Part shown: in pieces, positions 1 through 7,648 of the stretch | Position numbering within the stretch: the first letter of the stretch is position 1 | Layout of the letters: every line of letters starts with the position of its first letter | Source of the DNA: Methylocystis sp. | GTDB lineage: Bacteria; Pseudomonadota; Alphaproteobacteria; Rhizobiales; Beijerinckiaceae | Direction of reading: 5' to 3' | DNA length: 18,291 nucleotides | Assembly: GCA_023253795.1 (NCBI GenBank) | Contig: JALRFG010000020.1 | Span: 1-18,291, forward strand | Position numbers and translations under genes: made by a program | Notes under the pieces: generated by a model | The model's input: the letters and a program-made list of their open reading frames with translations, nothing else | Database searches by the model: none | Told to the model about the DNA's origin: nothing

Positions 1-380
1 TCACCATCGGCGAGCGCACGAATATTCAGGACAACAGCGTCCTCCATACGGATATGGGCTTTCCGCTGACCATCGGCGCTGACTGCACGATCGGCCATAA
101 TGTCATTCTGCATGGCTGCACGATCGGCCATACGACGCTGATCGGCATGGGCGCGACAATCCTCAATGGCGCAAAGATCGGCAATAATTGTCTGGTCGGC
201 GCCAATGCGCTGGTGACCGAGGGCAAGGAATTTCCCGATAATTCGCTGATTGTTGGGTCGCCGGCGAAGGTCGTGCGCACGCTCGACGACGACTCGCGGG
301 CGAAGTTCCTTGAATCCGCTCATCATTATGTTGAAAACGGCCGGCGCTATCTGGCCGGATTGAAGCCGGTCGAGGGCTGA
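1..380 (+). CDS. Gamma-class carbonic anhydrase family protein, 3' part (5' end outside window)
   Basis: This is a left-handed beta-helix protein of the gamma carbonic anhydrase / YrdA-like hexapeptide family, which binds a metal and in some members hydrates CO2. The reading frame is open from base 3 with no start in the window, so the gene is truncated at its 5' end; the visible Met codon at 54 is internal. The sequence shows repeated I-G-x-x-x-x hexapeptides. Three histidines are spaced as in the family: one in the VLHTD stretch (codon 45-47), then two five residues apart in the TIGH...ILHG segment. The typical GSPAKVVR segment follows the helix, then a short helical C-terminal tail. It ends 22 bases before the convergent lpxK stop. 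Activity as a true carbonic anhydrase is unproven, because many family members are inactive or have other roles. Confidence 0.9.
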   Translation, partial: TIGERTNIQDNSVLHTDMGFPLTIGADCTIGHNVILHGCTIGHTTLIGMGATILNGAKIGNNCLVGANALVTEGKEFPDNSLIVGSPAKVVRTLDDDSRAKFLESAHHYVENGRRYLAGLKPVEG

Positions 381-402
381 CCCTCCGCCGCCTGTTTCTC
401 GA

Positions 403-1386
403 TCAACCGTCCTGACGCAGGCGTGTCGTCAGGACATTGGCGAGCAAAGCGTCGATGGTCTGAACATCATCGAATTGCAGTGATACGGGCAGGCTGTCGA
501 TCCCGTCGAGGCGCGTCGCGTCTTTTTCGGTCGTCAGCAGTTGCGCATCATGCGCCTGCGCGAGTGCGCGCAGTTCGGCGATGTCTCGCGGCGTAAAGAG
601 ATGATGGTCGGGAAAGGCGTGCGTCGCGACGACCTGTGCGCCAATGTCGTGCAGGAGACGGAAAAACTTTTCCGGTCGCGCGATCCCGGCGAAAGCGACG
701 ATACGCGCGCCGGCAAGTTTTTGCGCATGGGTGGCGTCGGGGACGAGCCGCGCCGTCAAAACCTTTTTATCAAAATTACGCGCGCAGATTTCGCCCGCGG
801 CGCCGTCGCCGATCATCGCCAGCGCGTCAGCCATCGCCAATTGCGCCTGTAGCGGCGCGCGTAACGGGCCGGCCGGCAAGCAAGCGCCATTGCCGGCGCC
901 ATAATCAGCGTCAATCGCCAGAAAAGTCAGATCGGGCGCGAGAGCGCGGCTGTGAAAACCATCATCGAGCACAAGAACAGTGGCGCCGATTTCGATGGCG
1001 CGTTGCGCGCTGAGGCGTCGATCGGCGCAGACGAGGATTGGCGCAATGCGCGCCAGCAGCAGCGCTTCATCGCCGATATGGCGCGCGTCATGATGAACGG
1101 GATCGACCAATGCAGGCGCGGCGTGATGAAGAATGCGGCCATATCCGCGCGTGAGGAAAGCTGGGCGTGCGCCGAGCGCCAGCAATCGCGTCGCCAGCGC
1201 CATCGCCAGGGGCGTTTTACCATCGCCGCCGCTGGTGAGGCCGCCAACGACAATCGTCGGCAGCGCGGCGCGTGGCGCCGGGCGTTGCAAACGGCGTTGG
1301 GCGATTGCGCCATAGAGCGCGGCGGCCGGCGTGAGCAGAGATGACGCGACGCCTGACCGACGCCAGAATTCCGGCGCGCGTCTCAC
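403..1386 (-). CDS. lpxK: Tetraacyldisaccharide 4'-kinase
   Basis: LpxK phosphorylates the 4' position of the tetraacyldisaccharide precursor to make lipid IVA, the sixth step of lipid A synthesis, at the cytoplasmic face of the inner membrane. The 327-residue length is normal. The N-terminus (APEFW, then a hydrophobic stretch at about 12-28) matches the membrane-associated start of the family. A P-loop GLTSGGDGKTP lies at 49-59, and DDGF at 141-144 starts the conserved second motif; the downstream AGPLRAPL is also typical. The start is GTG at 1386, which forms a 4-base GTGA overlap with the waaA stop and implies translational coupling. It is the last gene of the minus-strand LPS cluster and converges on the carbonic anhydrase-like gene. 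Confidence 0.95.
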   Translation of the reverse strand: MRRAPEFWRRSGVASSLLTPAAALYGAIAQRRLQRPAPRAALPTIVVGGLTSGGDGKTPLAMALATRLLALGARPAFLTRGYGRILHHAAPALVDPVHHDARHIGDEALLLARIAPILVCADRRLSAQRAIEIGATVLVLDDGFHSRALAPDLTFLAIDADYGAGNGACLPAGPLRAPLQAQLAMADALAMIGDGAAGEICARNFDKKVLTARLVPDATHAQKLAGARIVAFAGIARPEKFFRLLHDIGAQVVATHAFPDHHLFTPRDIAELRALAQAHDAQLLTTEKDATRLDGIDSLPVSLQFDDVQTIDALLANVLTTRLRQDG

Positions 1387-2666
1387 CGGCGTTCAAGCGC
1401 GCGATGCTGCGCGAGCAAGGGCGTGACGGCGGCGATGGTCTCACGTGCGGCGCCGCCAAGTTTTTCGACGCTGGTTGCGGCGGCGCGTCCCATCCGGCGC
1501 AGCATGGCTGGATCAGTCAGCAAAAATTGCACGGCGCGCGCCAGCGCTGCGGCGTCATCGATCTGCACGGCGCCTTTGTCGGCGTCGAGCGTTGCATAAA
1601 CCTCGACGAAATTGCCGACATGCGGTCCATGCAATACAGCGCAGCCGCATTGCGCCGGCTCGATCGGATTTTGCCCGCCGCCGGGCGCGGCGAGCGATTT
1701 ACCCATAAATACGACGCTCGTACTACGAAAGACGACGCCAACTTCGCCAAGCGTATCGGCGACATAGATTTGAACATCCTGCGTCGGGGCCCCGTCCTGT
1801 GATTGACGCGCGACGTTCAACCCGCGCGCGCGGGCGCGTTCGACGATGGGCGCGCCGCGCTCGGAATGACGCGGCGCGATCAGCGTCAGCAAATTTGGCA
1901 AGCGTTGCGTTAATATCGAATGGGCGTCGAGGATCGCGGTCTCCTCATCGGGATGGGTGGAGACGGCCGCCCACACCGGCCGTTGACCAATGTCGGCCGC
2001 GACGGCGGCGAGGCGGGCCGCATCGACCGGCGGCGCCGGCGCGTCGTATTTGAGATTGCCGGCGACGCGGACATTGGGCGCGCCTAACGCCTGAAACCGC
2101 GCGGCGTTATCGGCGTCCTGCGCCAGACACAGGTCGATGGCGCCGAAAATCCGGCGCGCTGTTCTCGGCCATTTGCCCCAACGCGCCGCAGATGTTTCGG
2201 AGATGCGGGCGTTGGCCAGCACCAGCGGCGTGCGTCGCGTGCGTAACCCGGCGATCATGTTTGGCCAGAGTTCCGACTCTGCGAAAACGGCGACGTCGGG
2301 ACGCCAGTGATCGAGGAAGGACGCGACGAATTGCGGCGAGTCGAGCGGCGCATATTGATGAACGGCGCCCGCCGGCAATCGCGCGCGCAAGGTCTGCGCC
2401 GACGACACCGTGCCGGTCGTCACCAGCGTTTCGACGCCCTGCTGGATGAAACGCTCGACGAGCGGCAACAGCGACAGTCCTTCACCCAGACTGGCGCCAT
2501 GCAGCCACACCAGGCGCCCGGCAGGTCGCGGACGCGACGCGCGCCCCATGCGTTCGTCCAGACGCGCGCTGTCTTCTTTGCCGTGCGCAGCGCGCCAGTC
2601 GAGCGCCCGTTCGGCGAGCGGCGTCGCGAGCAGGGTGGCGTAGTGATAAAGTTTGAGTAACGGCAT
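1383..2666 (-). CDS. waaA: 3-deoxy-D-manno-octulosonic acid (Kdo) transferase
   Basis: WaaA (KdtA) transfers Kdo from CMP-Kdo to lipid IVA at the inner membrane, linking lipid A to the core. The 427-residue length is typical of this GT30 enzyme. The N-terminal membrane anchor is at about 5-20. The HGASLGEG motif (56-63) carries the family's catalytic-base glutamate (E62). Later motifs include FAESELWPN in the N-terminal lobe, GNLKYD at the lobe junction, and the C-terminal-lobe stretch GGGQNPIEPA followed by HGPHVGNF, which binds the donor nucleotide in this family. The ATG at 2666 gives the usual N-terminus. It sits 104 bases after the DUF4170 gene and overlaps lpxK by 4 bases. Whether it adds one or two Kdo residues cannot be told from sequence. 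Confidence 0.95.
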   Translation of the reverse strand: MPLLKLYHYATLLATPLAERALDWRAAHGKEDSARLDERMGRASRPRPAGRLVWLHGASLGEGLSLLPLVERFIQQGVETLVTTGTVSSAQTLRARLPAGAVHQYAPLDSPQFVASFLDHWRPDVAVFAESELWPNMIAGLRTRRTPLVLANARISETSAARWGKWPRTARRIFGAIDLCLAQDADNAARFQALGAPNVRVAGNLKYDAPAPPVDAARLAAVAADIGQRPVWAAVSTHPDEETAILDAHSILTQRLPNLLTLIAPRHSERGAPIVERARARGLNVARQSQDGAPTQDVQIYVADTLGEVGVVFRSTSVVFMGKSLAAPGGGQNPIEPAQCGCAVLHGPHVGNFVEVYATLDADKGAVQIDDAAALARAVQFLLTDPAMLRRMGRAAATSVEKLGGAARETIAAVTPLLAQHRALERR

Positions 2667-2770
2667 GTCATTCGTCGGCGGTCAGGACATGAGCGTCTTC
2701 GCCGCCGCTCCGTGCGTCACGCATCTGAACCCGGCATGGCAGTCAAAGCCGGCGAATTTACGAAGGCGTT

Positions 2771-3013
2771 TTACAGCGCCTCGTGATCCGGATCGAGCAG
2801 ATGATGCAGATGAACGACGAAATAGCGCATGTGAGCGTTATCGACCGTCGAATGCGCTTTCGCTTTCCATGCGGCGAGGGCGCTGTCATTGTCGGGATAG
2901 ATGCCGACAATGTCGAGTTTGGTCGGATCGCGGAAAGCGACGCCGTCGAGAGAGGCGAGCTCGCCGCCAAAGACGAGATGCAGAAGCTGTTTTTCTTTTT
3001 TTGCGGTCGTCAT
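2771..3013 (-). CDS. DUF4170 domain-containing small protein
   Basis: This 80-residue protein of unknown function matches the alphaproteobacterial DUF4170 family. Recognisable blocks are QLLHLVFGGEL near the N-terminus, KLDIVGIYP in the middle, and AWKAKA...TVDNAHMRYFVVHLH towards the C-terminus. It has no signal peptide and no membrane segment, so it is probably cytoplasmic. Its ATG overlaps the stop of the cysQ-like gene in an ATGA arrangement, so the two are probably translationally coupled. From memory, the family usually sits between cysQ and waaA in Rhizobiales genomes, as here, which suggests but does not prove a role connected with envelope lipid metabolism. Confidence 0.88.
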   Translation of the reverse strand: MTTAKKEKQLLHLVFGGELASLDGVAFRDPTKLDIVGIYPDNDSALAAWKAKAHSTVDNAHMRYFVVHLHHLLDPDHEAL

Positions 3014-3837
3014 GAATAAATTGGCTCCTGAGATGAAGCGCGGGCAAGCGCAATGGCGTCGTCGATCAGCGAGGTCGCTGCTGCAATCAGCGCGCCACGC
3101 GCGAGCGACGGGCGATTATAGATCAGCGGCGCGCGTCCCGACTCAGTCAGCGTGACGCCCGACTCAGAGAGAATAACGTCGGCGGCGGCGATATCCCAGT
3201 CGCGCGAATTCGGCGTTGTGAAGACGAGATCATGCCGGCCGGCGGCGATGTCGACAAGGCGCAGGGCCAGCGACGGCACACGCGGGACCAGCACGACTTT
3301 CTGCGGCGCCGCCTCAAGCTGCGCATGAAGCGGACGCGGCGCAATCATCTTTGCGCCGGCAAGCGACGTCCGTATCGGCGCGACCAGCGGCGCGCCATTC
3401 AGAAATGCGCCAACGCCGGCGGCGGCGCTGAAGGTCTCGCCCAACGCCGGCGCGTGAACGACGCCGAGCGTCGGGCGCCCTGCTTCAACCAGCGCAATCG
3501 AAACCGCCCAGCGCGCGTCGCCGCGTGTGAAGGCCGAGGTGCCATCGATCGGATCGACGACAAACAGGCTGCGCTGCGACAGCCGCGCGTCGGTGTCGGC
3601 GGTTTCCTCGGACAACCAGCCGGCCTGCGGCGCCAGGCGGCGCATTTCTTCATTCAGGAAGCGATCGACGGCGAGATCGGCCTCCGTCACCGGCGACCCG
3701 CCGTTTTTGTAGGAAACCGCCGCTGAGGTGCGTTCGCCGGGCCGGAAATAGGCCAGCGCGATCTCGCCGGCCTGACGCGCCGCCGCTTCAAGGCGCGGCA
3801 GCAGTTCCGCCGTTCTTTCTGTTTCGGATGTGTGCAT
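3010..3837 (-). CDS. Inositol monophosphatase-fold phosphatase, CysQ-like
   Basis: This is a Mg2+-dependent phosphatase of the inositol monophosphatase / CysQ superfamily. CysQ itself hydrolyses 3'-phosphoadenosine 5'-phosphate to AMP. The sequence has the metal-binding motif DPIDGTSAFTRGD and the C-terminal WDIAAADVIL block, as well as an upstream conserved EE in the WLSEETAD segment. I place the start at the ATG at 3837 (275 residues), because the extension to a TTG at 3873 is poorly supported. Neither site has a clear Shine-Dalgarno sequence. It is the first gene of the cysQ-like / DUF4170 / waaA / lpxK operon and overlaps the next gene by 4 bases. The substrate is not decided by sequence; PAP and an inositol or sugar phosphate are both possible. 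Confidence 0.85.
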   Translation of the reverse strand: MHTSETERTAELLPRLEAAARQAGEIALAYFRPGERTSAAVSYKNGGSPVTEADLAVDRFLNEEMRRLAPQAGWLSEETADTDARLSQRSLFVVDPIDGTSAFTRGDARWAVSIALVEAGRPTLGVVHAPALGETFSAAAGVGAFLNGAPLVAPIRTSLAGAKMIAPRPLHAQLEAAPQKVVLVPRVPSLALRLVDIAAGRHDLVFTTPNSRDWDIAAADVILSESGVTLTESGRAPLIYNRPSLARGALIAAATSLIDDAIALARASSQEPIYS

Positions 3838-3873
3838 TGCAAAAAGAGTAGGCGAGGCAGGGCGCGCCTGCAA

Positions 3874-4127
3874 GGCGGGGGCAGAGGGGAAATGATCAAA
3901 TCCGGCGGCGTGCGCCTGTTGCGCTGCTATTCATGCAGCAGATTGTTTTTAATACGATCAGCGTCCTTTCCGGCGACCGTTTCAGGAGACTCAAATATAA
4001 TCGGAATGAGATCGAGATCAGAAGAATCGAAGCTTAAGCATCTGTTCTTAATGCATTAGATAAAACTCGATGGACGTCGTCCAATTCTGCAATCTTCTCA
4101 TAAGCATTTGGCGCTTCACGATAAAAT
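3874..4127. other. Intergenic region between cysQ-like gene and GPP34-MFS gene
   Basis: About 250 bases carry no convincing gene. They should hold the promoter of the LPS operon (minus strand) and the 3' end of the GPP34-MFS transcript. Two small palindromes are visible: TGGACG-T-CGTCCA at 4071-4083, and TAATGCATTA at 4050-4059. Neither is followed by a T-tract that would make it a terminator. Base composition changes here from GC-rich (cysQ side) to more AT-rich, marking the left edge of the accessory block. No -35/-10 pair could be fixed with confidence. Confidence 0.5.
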
Positions 4128-6044
4128 TTACGCGCGATCCCACTGTTTTTTGGGTTCGTCGCGATCGATCAGGACCACCATGAGCAGCGATACGGCGCCG
4201 GCGAAGGTGAGATAAAAAGCCGGAGCCAATGGATCGCCGGTAAGCTTGGTCAGATAGACGGCGACCATCGGCACCGTGCCGCCAAAGATGGACTGCGCAA
4301 GATTATAGCCGACCGAGAGCCCCGAGCAGCGCACATGCTTGGGAAAAGCCTCGACCAGAAAAGCCGGGCTGGCGCCGTAACAGGCGAGAAATATCGCAAA
4401 GGCGGATTGTCCGGCGATAATCGCGCCCGCGCTGCCAGCGCTCATCAGCTTGAACAAAGGCCAGGCGAACAGCACGAAGCCCGCCGCGCCGATAATGATG
4501 ACAGGCTTTCGACCGATCCGGTCGGAAATAGCGCCGGCGATTGGCGTGAGCAGCATGATCAGCAGGATCGCTCCGCTGTTGAGCGTGAGCGCGAGCGAGG
4601 AGGAGACATGGTAATTCTCCTTGAGCCAGGTCGAAAGGAAGACAAAGCACAAATAGAAGCCGATGCCGTTGCCCAGAGTCAGGCCGCCGACTTTCAGAAT
4701 GGTCCGCCACTGTGTGCGGAAAGCTTCCATGAGCGGTGATTTGCGCGCCTCTCCGGAGTCCTCAATCGCACGCTCAGGCGGCAGTCGACGACGGATGGCG
4801 AAAACGACGAGGCCAATCAGCAGGCCTGTAAAGAATGCGAGGCGCCATCCCCAGCTTGCCGCGTCTTCTTCCGGAAGCCAGGCCATCAAGGCGGCGCCAA
4901 CCGCGGAGCCCAGCAGCAGACCGCCGAGCGCGCCGAAGGGGGCGAAGCTGCCCACCAATCCGCGCCGCCGTGATTGCGCTTCTTCGACAAGCAGGACCAT
5001 GGATGTCGTGTATTCGCCGCCGACGGCGAGACCCTGCGCCAGCCGCAGAACGATCAGCAGGATCGGAGCGGCAAGTCCGATTTGTTTATGCGTTGGCAAA
5101 ATGGCCATCAACAGCGTTGGCACGATCATCAGCGCGACAGAGCTGATGACCGCAGCGCGGCGACCCAGATTATCGCCAATGTGGCCAAACAGGACGCCGC
5201 CAAGCGGCCGCGCAATAAAGCCAACTGCAAAAACGCCAAAAGATGCAATCAACGAAGTGGATGGATTGTCGGAAGGAAAGAACTGGGAACCGATCGCCGC
5301 AGCAAAATAACCATAAATGCCGAAGTCGTACCACTCCATGACATTGCCGGCGAGGCCGGCGATGATGGTGCGCTTTTCTGCCGCTCGCATATCCAGGTTG
5401 AGCTGATGCGCCGTGGCGGCAATCTCGCCGCCGATAAGATCCATGCGCGCGATCTGCCGAATACGTGGCTTGATGCGCGCGAATTCCTTTGGAGAAAGAA
5501 TGCGTTCAAAGATGAAGCAGGCTTCTGCGAGCGCGGTCAGCGCCACGTCCTCTGGCGAAGGAATGTCGTCATTGTAAAGCAGCGAGAGGATGCGGTTCTT
5601 GGCCTCTTTCCGCTCATGTCCCTCGACCACTGGATAGCGGCGCTCGTTCAGCGCCCACAGAAAGGCGTGATCTTTCTGACGCAAAACGCCACGGGCGCAT
5701 AAATGCGCAAGCGCCGCCTCGCGCATTGCCGGCGCTTCATGAGACAGACGCGAAATCCATTCACCGGCGCTCAGCCGCTCCGGCTCCCGGGCGATAGACG
5801 CAAGGACATGATCAAGAGGCGCGTCGCCAGTTGATGTGGGGTCGACAACGAAAATGCCAGAGAGATCTGAATCAAGCTTGCCGCGCAGCGAGAGATCCAT
5901 CAGAGCGGCGCCCGCAATGCCGCAATTGAGATAGATCTCCGGCACGCTGTCGAATTCGCCGCCCGTGTCTTCGAGTGTGAGCAGGAGCAGTTCTTCAGTC
6001 AGGCTGACATCAGTCACGCCTTCAAGGCTGGAGGTCTGGGCCAT
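4128..6044 (-). CDS. GPP34 (GOLPH3-like) domain fused to an MHS-family MFS proton symporter
   Basis: This is a two-part membrane protein. Numbering from the ATG at 6044 (638 residues), about residues 15-212 match the GPP34/GOLPH3 family: LTEELLLLTL at the start, GIAGAALMDLSLRGKL, TGDAPLDHVL, LCARGVLR, and the final helix with FERILSPKEF. Eukaryotic GOLPH3 binds phosphatidylinositol-4-phosphate at Golgi membranes; bacterial members are mostly uncharacterised. From about residue 233, GNVMEWYDFGIYG opens a 12-helix MFS transporter of the metabolite:H+ symporter (ProP/KgtP-like) family, with GHIGDNLGRR (loop 2-3) and SDRIGRKP (loop 8-9). The GPP34 part would lie in the cytoplasm. The frame is continuous. 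An upstream TTG at 6113 could add 23 residues; no clear ribosome site supports either start. It is divergent from the cNMP-ZIP gene. The substrate is unknown; osmolytes or organic acids fit the family. Confidence 0.9.
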   Translation of the reverse strand: MAQTSSLEGVTDVSLTEELLLLTLEDTGGEFDSVPEIYLNCGIAGAALMDLSLRGKLDSDLSGIFVVDPTSTGDAPLDHVLASIAREPERLSAGEWISRLSHEAPAMREAALAHLCARGVLRQKDHAFLWALNERRYPVVEGHERKEAKNRILSLLYNDDIPSPEDVALTALAEACFIFERILSPKEFARIKPRIRQIARMDLIGGEIAATAHQLNLDMRAAEKRTIIAGLAGNVMEWYDFGIYGYFAAAIGSQFFPSDNPSTSLIASFGVFAVGFIARPLGGVLFGHIGDNLGRRAAVISSVALMIVPTLLMAILPTHKQIGLAAPILLIVLRLAQGLAVGGEYTTSMVLLVEEAQSRRRGLVGSFAPFGALGGLLLGSAVGAALMAWLPEEDAASWGWRLAFFTGLLIGLVVFAIRRRLPPERAIEDSGEARKSPLMEAFRTQWRTILKVGGLTLGNGIGFYLCFVFLSTWLKENYHVSSSLALTLNSGAILLIMLLTPIAGAISDRIGRKPVIIIGAAGFVLFAWPLFKLMSAGSAGAIIAGQSAFAIFLACYGASPAFLVEAFPKHVRCSGLSVGYNLAQSIFGGTVPMVAVYLTKLTGDPLAPAFYLTFAGAVSLLMVVLIDRDEPKKQWDRA

Positions 6045-6254
6045 GATAATGTGCGGGATGTCCTCTGATGGATGCTGTGTAGGGATACACGCCTCAGAAT
6101 CGTCTCGCAACAACTGAGACTGGGCAATTTATGTTTTTTACATCAATTATATTGTAGTAGGTCGAACTAGATTATTTGTTGATAATTGCTGGCTTGTTGA
6201 AAATGTGAAATGAGATCAGTCGTCAAAATGGATTGAATTTAAGGGGCAAAGATA
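6045..6254. promoter_or_regulatory. AT-rich divergent promoter region
   Basis: This stretch separates the divergent GPP34-MFS (minus) and cNMP-ZIP-kup (plus) genes. Bases 6118-6240 are markedly AT-rich, and a shared control region is expected from the head-to-head layout. An AAGGGG Shine-Dalgarno sequence at 6241-6246 sits 8 bases before the TTG at 6255 and decides the ZIP-like start. Several TATATT/TTGTTG-like elements occur, but no -35/-10 pair is convincing enough to name. Confidence 0.5.
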
Positions 6255-7577
6255 TTGGCGATTAACACGCTGGACATTCTTGAGTTAGGATCCTTGGGCT
6301 TATTCACGACCAGCTCAGTGATGATCGGCGCGTCGATCGGGCTCTATGTGCCAATATCCAATAGGCTCTTAGCCAGCACGCTCGCTTTCGCATCAGGATC
6401 TCTTATTTCCGCCCTCGCGATAGAATTGGGCTTCGAGGATGCGATTGATCTGATCAGGCGCGGTGTGAGCGCGCATCTCGCATGGTTGTCGATCGCCGGC
6501 GGCTTTATCACCGGGGCTACAATTTATTATGTCGCGTCTATCCTTCTGGAGCAGAAGGGCGCGGCGTTGCGTTACCCCTCGCGCTTTCTGGAATTTGCGC
6601 TTGAACGTAAACGCAATGCTGCGAGCGAGAATCTTGAGCTTCTGTCCAAGTGTGAACTGCTGCGCCATCTGACGCCTGACGACATAGAACCTTTGCTGGA
6701 ACATGTGCAGCGACGCAGCATCCCGGCTGGCGAGATTGTTTTCAAAGCGGGCGAGCCGGGGGATGCGCTCTATATTATCGCAAGCGGCGCCGTGGAAGTT
6801 ATCAATCATGACGACAATAAAATCGCTGATCTTGGCGCGGGTCAGGCGTTTGGCGAAATGGCGTTATTGAGCGGGGGTAATCGCACGGCGACCATTCGCG
6901 CAAAAAGCGATTGTCAGCTGCTTCTGATCAAGAAGGCTGACTTCGACAAAATTTTGGTCGATGATCCCGTGCTGGCTGAGCAGGTGCAAAAGCTCAGTCG
7001 GGAAAGGGCGTTGTCCAACCTTGGCTCCGACGATGTCGATCCGATGTTGTGGTTGCGAACCGTGCGAGAGAGCATGGGACATTTAAGTCGTGGAGAAGAG
7101 CGCAGCCTGATTCAACAAACCAAGGACAGCAAAGGCGCGGGGCTCGCCATTGTTTTGGGCAATATTCTGGATACGATCCCCGGTTGTCTCGTGATCGGCG
7201 CCAATTTCGTGAGTTTGAAGACATTGCCGGCGACCTTGATCCTCGGCATGTTTATCGGCGGCATCCCGGAAGCCGCCGCCAGCGCCACGATGCTTCGAAA
7301 GGCGGGTTATTCAAACCGCGCGATCTTCTGGCTATGGTCTTCTGTCCTTGCCGCCGGCGTCATCGCGGCGATTTGCGGCAAGATTTTTATCAGCGGCTCT
7401 GAGTCAATGATCGCAACGCTTGCGCAGGCGGTGGCGGGCGGCGCAATCCTTGCCCTTGTCACACATGCCATGATCCCCGAAGCCATCCACAAAGGTGGCT
7501 CGGGAATCGTTCTGCCCGCCGTTGGCGGCTTCCTCTTTGGTCTTTACCTGGCGCTATTGCAAACACCGCTCGTCTGA
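6255..7577 (+). CDS. ZIP-like permease with a cyclic-nucleotide-binding domain inserted in its central loop
   Basis: This 440-residue membrane protein has the eight-helix ZIP layout: helices near 13-34, 37-58 and 74-97, then a long cytoplasmic loop, then helices near 294-318, 324-345, 353-377, 383-403 and 415-435. The loop holds a complete cNMP-binding domain (about 128-250) with the phosphate-binding cassette FGEMALLSGGNRTATIRA, keeping Glu201 and Arg210. In ZIP metal transporters, helices 4 and 5 carry HNxxEG and HEIPEG metal motifs. Here the matching sites read GNILD (302-306) and GGIPEA (335-340): both histidines are glycine, while Asn303, Asp306 and Glu339 remain. The substrate is therefore uncertain. 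The TTG start is fixed by AAGGGG eight bases upstream. It is followed after 71 bases by kup, probably co-transcribed. Gating by cAMP or cGMP is an inference from the domain. Confidence 0.85.
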   Translation: MAINTLDILELGSLGLFTTSSVMIGASIGLYVPISNRLLASTLAFASGSLISALAIELGFEDAIDLIRRGVSAHLAWLSIAGGFITGATIYYVASILLEQKGAALRYPSRFLEFALERKRNAASENLELLSKCELLRHLTPDDIEPLLEHVQRRSIPAGEIVFKAGEPGDALYIIASGAVEVINHDDNKIADLGAGQAFGEMALLSGGNRTATIRAKSDCQLLLIKKADFDKILVDDPVLAEQVQKLSRERALSNLGSDDVDPMLWLRTVRESMGHLSRGEERSLIQQTKDSKGAGLAIVLGNILDTIPGCLVIGANFVSLKTLPATLILGMFIGGIPEAAASATMLRKAGYSNRAIFWLWSSVLAAGVIAAICGKIFISGSESMIATLAQAVAGGAILALVTHAMIPEAIHKGGSGIVLPAVGGFLFGLYLALLQTPLV

Positions 7578-7585
7578 TTGGGGCT

Positions 7586-7636
7586 TGCATAAACTGTTTA
7601 ATTTCTATGCAGGCGCAGCTCCTCAGTAGAATGAGG
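7586..7636 (+). promoter_or_regulatory. Two inverted repeats in the ZIP-kup spacer, one covering the likely kup Shine-Dalgarno
   Basis: TGCATA (7586-7591) and TATGCA (7606-7611) form a 6-base stem with a 14-base loop; no T-run follows, so it is not a classic terminator. Just downstream, CCTCA (7621-7625) pairs with TGAGG (7632-7636) across a 6-base loop. The GAGG of the second arm is the best Shine-Dalgarno candidate for the kup ATG at 7649, although the 12-base spacing is long. Its pairing could reduce kup translation. This is sequence reading only; the stems are short. Confidence 0.35.
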
Positions 7637-7648
7637 CTCCGATAAATC

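Noticed and set aside
3832..4059. 75-codon plus-strand frame between the cysQ-like and GPP34-MFS genes
   Set aside because: No ribosome site, no recognisable motif, and it overlaps the expected LPS operon promoter.
4663..5702. Plus-strand open frames of more than 200 codons under the GPP34-MFS gene
   Set aside because: They oppose conserved MFS motifs and show no domain or ribosome site of their own.
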